Origin: Oscillospiraceae bacterium
GTDB lineage: Bacteria > Bacillota > Clostridia > Oscillospirales > Oscillospiraceae
NCBI GenBank assembly: GCA_902774015.1
Contig: CACYHB010000017.1
Span: forward strand, 1-45,788
Length of the DNA: 45,788 nt
Direction: 5' to 3'
Position 1 is the stretch's first letter. Every line of letters begins with the position of its first letter. The notes beneath the pieces are model-generated. The model was not told the DNA's origin and searched no databases. It was given only the letters and a program-made list of their open reading frames with translations. Position numbers and translations under genes: made by a program. Positions 12,054 to 17,809 of the stretch are shown here, in pieces.

Positions 12054-13073
12054 ATGAACTATAACGAAGTCCTGGCCGCCGCCAGAAGCCAGATCGGCCC
12101 CTTCTGCAAGGCCTGTCCCGTCTGCAACGGCCGCGCCTGCGGCAACGCCATGCCCGGCCCCGGCTGCAAGTACCCCGGCCAGACCGCCGCTCGCAACTTT
12201 GACAAATGGCAGGAGATCTGCGTGAACATGGACACGCTGTGCCCGAACACGGAGCCCGACATCTCCTTTGAAATGTTCGGCCGCTGCTTCTCCTCCCCCA
12301 TCTTCGCCGCGCCTCTGGGCGCCCTCAAGCTCCACTACGGCGACAAATACAGCGATCAGGAGTATAACGCCGTTCTGGTCAAGGCTGCCGCCGAGTACGG
12401 CAGCATGGCCCTGACCGGCGACGGTGTGGACCCCGAGATCATGAAGGCCTCCGTGCTGGAAATGGCAAAAGTCGGAGGAATGGGCTGCCCCACCATCAAG
12501 CCCTGGAACAAGGAATTCGTATTTGAGAAGCTGGACGCTGTCAAGGCGGCAGGCGTCTTCTGCGCCGCCATGGATGTGGACGGCGCGGGGCTTCCGTTCC
12601 TCAAGGCCATGAACCCCAACGCCGGCAGCAAGTCCGTCGGAGAAATGAAGGAGATCATCGACTACGCCGGAATCCCCTTCATCATCAAGGGCATCATGAC
12701 GCCCGAAGGCGCCATCAAGGCCGTTGAGGCCGGTGCCGCCGGCATCGTGGTGTCAAATCACGGCGGCCGCGTGCAGGGCGGCGTCCCCTCCACCGCGGAG
12801 GTTCTGCCCGCCATCGCAGACGCACTGAAGGGTCAGATCACAATTCTGGTGGACGGCGGCATCCGCTCCGGCGTGGACGTGTTCCGCGCCCTCGCTCTGG
12901 GCGCCGACGGAGTGCTGATCGGCCGTCCCATCCTGACCGCCATCTACGGCGCGGGCGCTGAGGGCTACAGAGTCTATATGGACAAGATTGTTTCCGAGCT
13001 CAAGTCCACCATGACCATGTGCGGCGCGGCCTCCCTGAAGGACATCGACGAGAAGAAGATCTGGCGCGGATAA
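12054..13073 (+). CDS. FMN-dependent alpha-hydroxyacid oxidase-like protein with Cys-rich N-terminus
   Basis: TIM-barrel flavoprotein related to lactate/glycolate oxidases and isopentenyl-diphosphate isomerase type 2. Start ATG at 12054 follows AAAGGAGCG. The 339 residues include IIKGIMTPEGA (flavin-contacting Lys), SNHGGR (catalytic His) and the phosphate-binding DGGIRSG and ADGVLIGRP loops. Unlike classical members, the first 38 residues hold five Cys (C18, C21, C24, C29, C38) in a ferredoxin-like spacing, suggesting a metal or Fe-S site, and SNHGGR is followed by VQGG in place of QLDG. Substrate is unknown: an anaerobe would more likely use it as a dehydrogenase than as an oxidase. It is monocistronic, between its own promoter and a strong terminator. 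Confidence 0.85.
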   Translation: MNYNEVLAAARSQIGPFCKACPVCNGRACGNAMPGPGCKYPGQTAARNFDKWQEICVNMDTLCPNTEPDISFEMFGRCFSSPIFAAPLGALKLHYGDKYSDQEYNAVLVKAAAEYGSMALTGDGVDPEIMKASVLEMAKVGGMGCPTIKPWNKEFVFEKLDAVKAAGVFCAAMDVDGAGLPFLKAMNPNAGSKSVGEMKEIIDYAGIPFIIKGIMTPEGAIKAVEAGAAGIVVSNHGGRVQGGVPSTAEVLPAIADALKGQITILVDGGIRSGVDVFRALALGADGVLIGRPILTAIYGAGAEGYRVYMDKIVSELKSTMTMCGAASLKDIDEKKIWRG

Positions 13074-13092
13074 GAACGGAAAAGCCTATCGG

Positions 13093-13126
13093 CAACAGCC
13101 TGCGTAAAACGCAGGCTGTTGTTTTA
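13093..13126 (+). terminator. Intrinsic terminator
   Basis: Stem CAACAGCCTGCGT/ACGCAGGCTGTTG with a three-base loop, followed by TTTTAT, 20 bases after the stop codon at 13073. Confidence 0.93.
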
Positions 13127-13265
13127 TGTAAACTATTTTATTGTAAACCAGTATATTGTTAATTATTTTATGTTAATGATATTATTTGCAACTTCTTCAT
13201 TTTCCATGTGTCCACGCAGTATCCCCGTCCTATTATTGTTTTATGTAAACTTTATTATCGTTAAT
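13124..13265. repeat. AT-rich repeats of TTATGTAAAC type (13074-13379 intergenic region)
   Basis: In a 306-base gap between genes, the 25-base unit TTATGTAAAC-TTTATTATCGTTAAT (13241-13265) recurs with one mismatch at 14674-14698, and diverged relatives lie at 13124-13148 and about 13153-13180. The stretch is far more AT-rich than the flanking genes. Half-sites GTAAAC and GTTAAT recur in order. The rest of the gap holds two terminators and nothing else recognised. Confidence 0.7.
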
Positions 13266-13294
13266 CTCTTCCCGGTTCCGGATGCTGAGACGAC

Positions 13295-13334
13295 AAAAGA
13301 GCCGATCCGTTCGTTTACACGGATCGGCTCTTTT
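13295..13334 (-). terminator. Bidirectional terminator after the STAS-kinase gene
   Basis: Perfect 15-base stem AAAAGAGCCGATCCG/CGGATCGGCTCTTTT with a 10-base loop. The A- and T-ended arms allow termination in either direction. It lies 46 bases beyond the minus-strand stop codon at 13380. Confidence 0.92.
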
Positions 13335-13379
13335 CACTTTTCCGGGTTTCCTCCCCTGCGGAGGAACACAGCACTTGGC

Positions 13380-14564
13380 TCAGAACAGCAGACTATCCAC
13401 TCTGGGAAGCAGCTCTTCCAGATGGCGGCGGCAGTTTTCGATCTCCGCACGCCCCTCCTCGGTCTCATAGCCCTTGCGGCGGATGCGGCGCCGCATGATG
13501 CGGGTGTATCCGACGATCATGGCTTTCTCCTCCACAGCCTTGACCGTCTCCTCATCGGCTCCGTCCAGATAGAGGCGGAGCGACTTGGCCCAGAACTGCA
13601 GCGCCGTCTCGTGGGGGATCCCCAGGAAAGACTGGGAGATGCTGTTGTCCAGCTCACTGTAGCCGCAGTAGGCGTTGTACATGCTGGCCAGCTCAAAGAC
13701 CGGATGCCCGTGACAGAGCGTGTCCATGTCAATGAGCAGCGCCTCACCGTTCTGAAGCATGACGTTTTTGATGTGATAGTCGCCGTGCATCATGTGGTTG
13801 TCCGCGGGGACGGCCTCCACCAAGGCTCTCAGCTTCCGGTACAGCGACGCGTCCAGATGCTCCTGGAGGAAATCCACCCAATCCAGCGCTACGGCTTTCA
13901 TATCGGGCATGGCGTCCGGGCGGACTGTGGTGGCGTGAATGATCTTCAGCAGCTCCACGCTGATCTTCGCCGCCTCATCCACGTTCATTTTCCCCGTCGT
14001 AAGAAGCTGCGCAAGGCTCGCGGCGTTGAGCAGCTCGAACACAGAACCGTAGCCGCCCCCCTCAATACGCACCACGTCGTAGGGAATCGCGGTGGGTACG
14101 CCCAGGACAAAGGCGGTGCGGGCAAGCTCCCGCTCGCGCTGGATCTCCGGCAGGGAATCCGGATTGAGATAGACCTTTACGATGGTATCCCGGTCGATGC
14201 GGTAAACAGCGCCGTTGGCGCCCTTTCCGATCATCTCGCAGCCCTCCACGGAGAGAAGACGGTACGCCTTGCGCACCTCCATCATCTCGGTAAAGCCGGT
14301 CATATCCAGGATCTCATACACTTCGGAAGAAACGTTGGTGAGCAGCGTGTCCTTCACGCTCTTCTTGCAGCGCAGGATCACGCGAAGACCGGCGCTGGAA
14401 ATATATTCCAGGTCAGCAAAGTCCAGAACGAGTTTGCTGCAGGGCTGTGTGTCGCGGATCGACTGGATCGCTCTTTCCATCTCAGCGGCGTTGGCGGAGT
14501 CAATCCTCCCGGAGAGAAAAATCGTGAGCGTATCATCCAAAAAACTGTGTTTGATCGTTTTCAT
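13380..14564 (-). CDS. STAS domain fused to an APH/choline-kinase-like phosphotransferase
   Basis: Two-domain 394-residue protein. Residues 1-100 form a STAS (anti-anti-sigma factor) domain: FLSGRIDSANA, LVLDF and YISSAGLRVIL, with Ser56/Ser57 at the position phosphorylated in SpoIIAA-type proteins. Residues 105-385 are a small-molecule or protein kinase of the APH superfamily: Gly-rich loop GKGANGAVY (113-121), Lys130 in VKVY, catalytic HGDYHIKN (260-267) and metal-binding IDMD (278-281). All key residues are present. Start chosen at ATG 14564 with GAGGA nine bases upstream; another ATG three codons earlier overlaps that site. No anti-sigma kinase or phosphatase gene is adjacent. Whether the kinase phosphorylates its own STAS Ser or a metabolite is unknown. 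Confidence 0.85.
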   Translation of the reverse strand: MKTIKHSFLDDTLTIFLSGRIDSANAAEMERAIQSIRDTQPCSKLVLDFADLEYISSAGLRVILRCKKSVKDTLLTNVSSEVYEILDMTGFTEMMEVRKAYRLLSVEGCEMIGKGANGAVYRIDRDTIVKVYLNPDSLPEIQRERELARTAFVLGVPTAIPYDVVRIEGGGYGSVFELLNAASLAQLLTTGKMNVDEAAKISVELLKIIHATTVRPDAMPDMKAVALDWVDFLQEHLDASLYRKLRALVEAVPADNHMMHGDYHIKNVMLQNGEALLIDMDTLCHGHPVFELASMYNAYCGYSELDNSISQSFLGIPHETALQFWAKSLRLYLDGADEETVKAVEEKAMIVGYTRIMRRRIRRKGYETEEGRAEIENCRRHLEELLPRVDSLLF

Positions 14565-14673
14565 GCTGATCATTCCTCAATCATTCAGCGCAGACGCGCT
14601 TTCTTTTGTTATATTTTAACACATGCGGGGAAAAAGCGGAAGAGGTCTCCTGCCGCTTTTTGGAAGCTAATAA

Positions 14674-14698
14674 TTATGTAAACTATATTATCGTTAAT
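14674..14698. repeat. AT-rich repeat copy upstream of the STAS-kinase gene
   Basis: TTATGTAAAC-TATATTATCGTTAAT, 24 of 25 bases identical to 13241-13265. It sits ten bases past the stop codon of the NahK-like gene, so the STAS-kinase gene is bracketed by two copies in the same orientation. Confidence 0.75.
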
Positions 14699-14707
14699 AA
14701 AATTATG

Positions 14708-15772
14708 TTACTTTTTTCGTTCTTCCCTGACGATGGCGCACATCTCCTCCCAATGGGCCTCCATGTCGCGCAGGAGCCGGAACTGGGCGCGGCAGCGGAT
14801 CTTGTTGTGTTCTGGATAATCGATGGAGAAGTACTTGTCGCCGTTGAGGTAATCCGCCAGAAATCGCATGCCGACCTCCATGGTCATGGTGTACGCGCCA
14901 AGGGGCAGCACGTCGATCTCCCGCTCCGTCAGGCTGGGGCATGCATCCAGAAAACCGCGTACAAAAGCCCGGTAAAGCTCCAGGTCCAGCCGTACCTTCT
15001 CAAGATCCGGCTCGTCCTCGGCGGCGGTGGAGGCGCCGAAGCGGATCGCGTCGCCGAAATCGAAAGCGGCGAGGCCGGGCATCACGGTGTCCAGGTCGAT
15101 GACGCAGAGCGCCTTACGCGTGTCTTTATCCAGCAGAACGTTGTTGATCTTGGTATCGTTATGCGTAACGCGCACAGGCAGCTGGCCTGACTCGCGCATC
15201 CGGTGCAGCGTACAGGCGCGCTCCTCCCGCGCAAGGACAAAGCGTACCTCCTCCTCCACCTCGCGGAGCCGTCCGGCCGCATCGTTGGCCACGGCCTCGC
15301 GGAACTGGCGGTAGCGGTCCTCCGTGTTGTGGAAATTCACGATGGTCTCCTCCAGCCGTTCGGCGGGGAAGCCGCTGAGAGCGTACTGAAAGCGGCCGAA
15401 GCCGACGGCGCATTCGTAGAAATCCTCCGGGCTCTCGGGCCGCTGGAGGCAGAGGCTGTTGGGCACGTAGCGGTAAATGCGCCAGGCGCCGCCACGGCCG
15501 TCGTCGTAATAGCTTTCGCCCTCCAGGGTGTCGATATAACGGATCATGGACATGCTTCCCTGCTCGTGTTCACGCAGGTAGGCGCTGATGGCGGACATGT
15601 TGTTCATGATGGCGCTCACTCTGGGGAAGACATACTGGTTGACCCATTGCAGGATATACCGCACGCCGGTGTCGGTGGTGATCAGATAGGTCTCGTTGAT
15701 GTGACCGCTCTTGATCTGCTCACACTTGACGGGTCTGCCGTCGGTGGGGAAATGGAAAATGGCCTCTTTCAT
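14708..15772 (-). CDS. NahK-like sugar/aminoglycoside phosphotransferase family kinase
   Basis: APH-fold kinase that strongly resembles bifidobacterial N-acetylhexosamine 1-kinase (NahK), which phosphorylates GlcNAc/GalNAc at C1. The 354-residue product has SGHINETYLI and YILQWVN in the N-lobe, catalytic VTHNDTKINNVLLD, IDLDTVMPG and DFGDAIRFGAS with the metal ligands, and a C-terminal CGMRFLADYL-like MEVGMRFLADYLNGD. These stretches match NahK closely, as recalled rather than aligned by program. It lies 33 bases after pepT and appears co-transcribed with it. No lacto-N-biose phosphorylase or GalT-like partner is nearby, so the sugar substrate is inferred only. Confidence 0.8.
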   Translation of the reverse strand: MKEAIFHFPTDGRPVKCEQIKSGHINETYLITTDTGVRYILQWVNQYVFPRVSAIMNNMSAISAYLREHEQGSMSMIRYIDTLEGESYYDDGRGGAWRIYRYVPNSLCLQRPESPEDFYECAVGFGRFQYALSGFPAERLEETIVNFHNTEDRYRQFREAVANDAAGRLREVEEEVRFVLAREERACTLHRMRESGQLPVRVTHNDTKINNVLLDKDTRKALCVIDLDTVMPGLAAFDFGDAIRFGASTAAEDEPDLEKVRLDLELYRAFVRGFLDACPSLTEREIDVLPLGAYTMTMEVGMRFLADYLNGDKYFSIDYPEHNKIRCRAQFRLLRDMEAHWEEMCAIVREERKK

Positions 15773-15805
15773 TTCAGGTCCCTCGTTTCTTCCCGTTTTA
15801 TCGGC

Positions 15806-17023
15806 TCAGTCTCTCCCGCTGCAGACGATGTTCAGCAGGATCTCCACCATGAGGTCCATGTCCTCGGCGGCGATATGCTCAAACGGGCCGTGGAAGGCGT
15901 AGCCGCCGGTGCCGAGGTTCGGGCAGAGCAGGCCCCGGAACGAGAGCTGCGCGCCGTCGGTGCCGCCGCGGACAGGGACGCGCGCCGGTACAAGCCCGGC
16001 CTTTTCGATGGCGCGCTCCGCCCGCTCGACGATGTCCATCCGCTCGCTGAGCTTCTCGGCCATGTTGCGGTAGGAGGGGCGCAGGGTGAGCTTCGCGGTG
16101 CCCGCGCCGTATTTTTCGTTGATGTACTTCTCGATCTGCCGCATGGTCCGCTCCCGGTCGGCGAAGGAGGCTGCGTCATGGTCGCGGATGATGTAGCTGA
16201 GCATGGCCTTCGCCACGTCGCCGTGCATATCGGTCAGATGGTAAAAGCCCTCGTGGCCTTCGGTGTGTTCCGGCCTCTCCGCCGCCGGCAGGAGAGCGTT
16301 CACCTCCATGGCGACCAGGTTTGCGTTGATCATGGTGTCCTTGGCGCTGCCCGGATGGACGTTGAAGCCGTGCAGCTCCCAGAGCGCGGTGGAGGCGTTG
16401 AAGGTCTCATAGTTGATGGTATTCGGCGCTCCGCCGTCCACAGTATAGGCAAAGTCCGCGTCCAGGCGTTCCAGATCCAGCAGCGCCGCCCCGTGGCCCA
16501 CCTCCTCGTCGGGGCTGAAGCAGACCGCGACGCGCCCGTGGAGGCGTTTTTCGGCGATGAGCCGCTCGCACATGGTCAGGATCTCGGCGATGCCGGCCTT
16601 GTCGTCGGCCCCCAGCACGGTGGTCCCGTCGGTGGTGATGAGGGTCTTGCCCTTCAGCGACGGCAGGTGCGGAAAGTCCTTCACCGAGAGCACGCGTCCG
16701 CTCTCCCCCAGTTTCACGTCGCCGCCGTCATAGTCCTCGTGCAGCGTGGGCTTGACGTTTTCGCCGGGAAAATCGGGGATCGTGTCCAGATGGGCGTTAA
16801 AGGCGATCTTCGGCCAGTCCTCGCAGCCCGGGGCCGCCGGCAGGAATCCGTAGGTGTACGCGTGCTCGTCCACAAAAACGCCCTCCATGCCGAGCGCCGT
16901 CATCTCCTCCGCCAGCAGGCGGCTCAGATCGAACTGCCGTTCGGTGCTCGGCGTTCTGCTCAGATCCTCGATGCTTGCGGTATGCACCTGCACGTACTTT
17001 ACCAGTCTCTCGTATGCTCTCAT
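15806..17023 (-). CDS. pepT: Peptidase T (aminotripeptidase)
   Basis: Zinc-dependent cytosolic M20-family enzyme that releases the N-terminal residue of tripeptides. The 405-residue length is typical. Ligands and catalytic residues are visible: His and Asp in FNAHLDTIPD, bridging Asp in LGADDKAG, general base Glu and ligand in SPDEEVGHGA, VDGG, and the dimerisation-domain His in NVHPGSAKD. ATG at 17023 follows AGGAGAAGGAAC. It lies 39 bases after ylmH in the operon led by the TetM-NYN gene, so it may recycle short peptides released from stalled or degraded nascent chains; this link is inference. Confidence 0.95.
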   Translation of the reverse strand: MRAYERLVKYVQVHTASIEDLSRTPSTERQFDLSRLLAEEMTALGMEGVFVDEHAYTYGFLPAAPGCEDWPKIAFNAHLDTIPDFPGENVKPTLHEDYDGGDVKLGESGRVLSVKDFPHLPSLKGKTLITTDGTTVLGADDKAGIAEILTMCERLIAEKRLHGRVAVCFSPDEEVGHGAALLDLERLDADFAYTVDGGAPNTINYETFNASTALWELHGFNVHPGSAKDTMINANLVAMEVNALLPAAERPEHTEGHEGFYHLTDMHGDVAKAMLSYIIRDHDAASFADRERTMRQIEKYINEKYGAGTAKLTLRPSYRNMAEKLSERMDIVERAERAIEKAGLVPARVPVRGGTDGAQLSFRGLLCPNLGTGGYAFHGPFEHIAAEDMDLMVEILLNIVCSGRD

Positions 17024-17062
17024 GTTCCTTCTCCTGTATCCTTCTGTTTTCTCATATAGTTT

Positions 17063-17809
17063 TTACTTATATATGTCCGCGTACACGAACAGCCGGCCTT
17101 TCCTCGAGGTGCCGCCCGTGCCGGTGACGCAGCCCTTGCCCGCGCCCCGGAGGGAAACAATATCGCCGTCTTTCACGGCAAAGTCCGTTTTAAGGGACAC
17201 CTGATAGTTTATACTGACATTGCCGGCGGAGATCTGGCGGGCAGCCTCCGTGCGGGAGAGATTGAACATGCCTCCCACCACCGCATCCAGCCGCAGCGAC
17301 TGCACCGAAAAGCTCTTCTGCTGCACCTTCCGTTCCGGTGCCGGAACGGAAGAGAGCGCGGCCTCCTCCGCCGTCACGCCGCAGCGGCCCACCTTTTCGA
17401 TGCTCAGCAGATGGCGCTGCACACTGGGCAGGCAGAAGATGTATGCGACATTTTCTGTGACCTGGATGTCCCCCAGCCATTCGCGGCCGATGCCCATGGC
17501 CAGCAGCGCGCCCATATAATCCCTGTGGCCGGGCGTGCCGAAGTGGGCGGTGATCCGGATGGCGCGGAGCTCTTCGGAAGCGTCGAAGTATTCCGGTTCC
17601 AGGTACTCCGGCAGGAAGAAGCAGACCGTTCTCTCGCACTCGGGCCGCCCGCCGTCGAAAACGGCGGTGCAGTCCGGGGCGTTCCTGGCCCATTTCTCGA
17701 TCGCATAGCGCTCGGCGGGCGTGAGAAAGCCGGTGTGGGTCACGGTCCCGCTGCGCCGACAGCGCTCGCGCAGATCCTCCGCGCGTTTCAAAAGCTCATT
17801 GTTTTCCAT
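17063..17809 (-). CDS. ylmH: YlmH family S4-domain RNA-binding protein
   Basis: 248-residue protein with an N-terminal YlmH domain and a C-terminal S4 RNA-binding domain (SLRLDAVVGGMFNLSRTEA, then AGNVSINYQ and VKDGDIVSLRGAGKG). In Bacillus, YlmH has been linked to ribosome quality control, binding 50S subunits carrying peptidyl-tRNA. Here its ATG overlaps the last 14 bases of the TetM-NYN gene, so translation is probably coupled; there is no strong Shine-Dalgarno of its own. This differs from the usual setting of ylmH in the division/cell-wall cluster, and the coupling to a ribosome GTPase-nuclease supports a translation role. Confidence 0.88.
   Translation of the reverse strand: MENNELLKRAEDLRERCRRSGTVTHTGFLTPAERYAIEKWARNAPDCTAVFDGGRPECERTVCFFLPEYLEPEYFDASEELRAIRITAHFGTPGHRDYMGALLAMGIGREWLGDIQVTENVAYIFCLPSVQRHLLSIEKVGRCGVTAEEAALSSVPAPERKVQQKSFSVQSLRLDAVVGGMFNLSRTEAARQISAGNVSINYQVSLKTDFAVKDGDIVSLRGAGKGCVTGTGGTSRKGRLFVYADIYK

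Noticed and set aside
13074-14564. Complete sigma-factor partner-switching operon around the STAS gene
   Set aside because: No anti-sigma kinase, sigma factor or PP2C phosphatase gene is present nearby.
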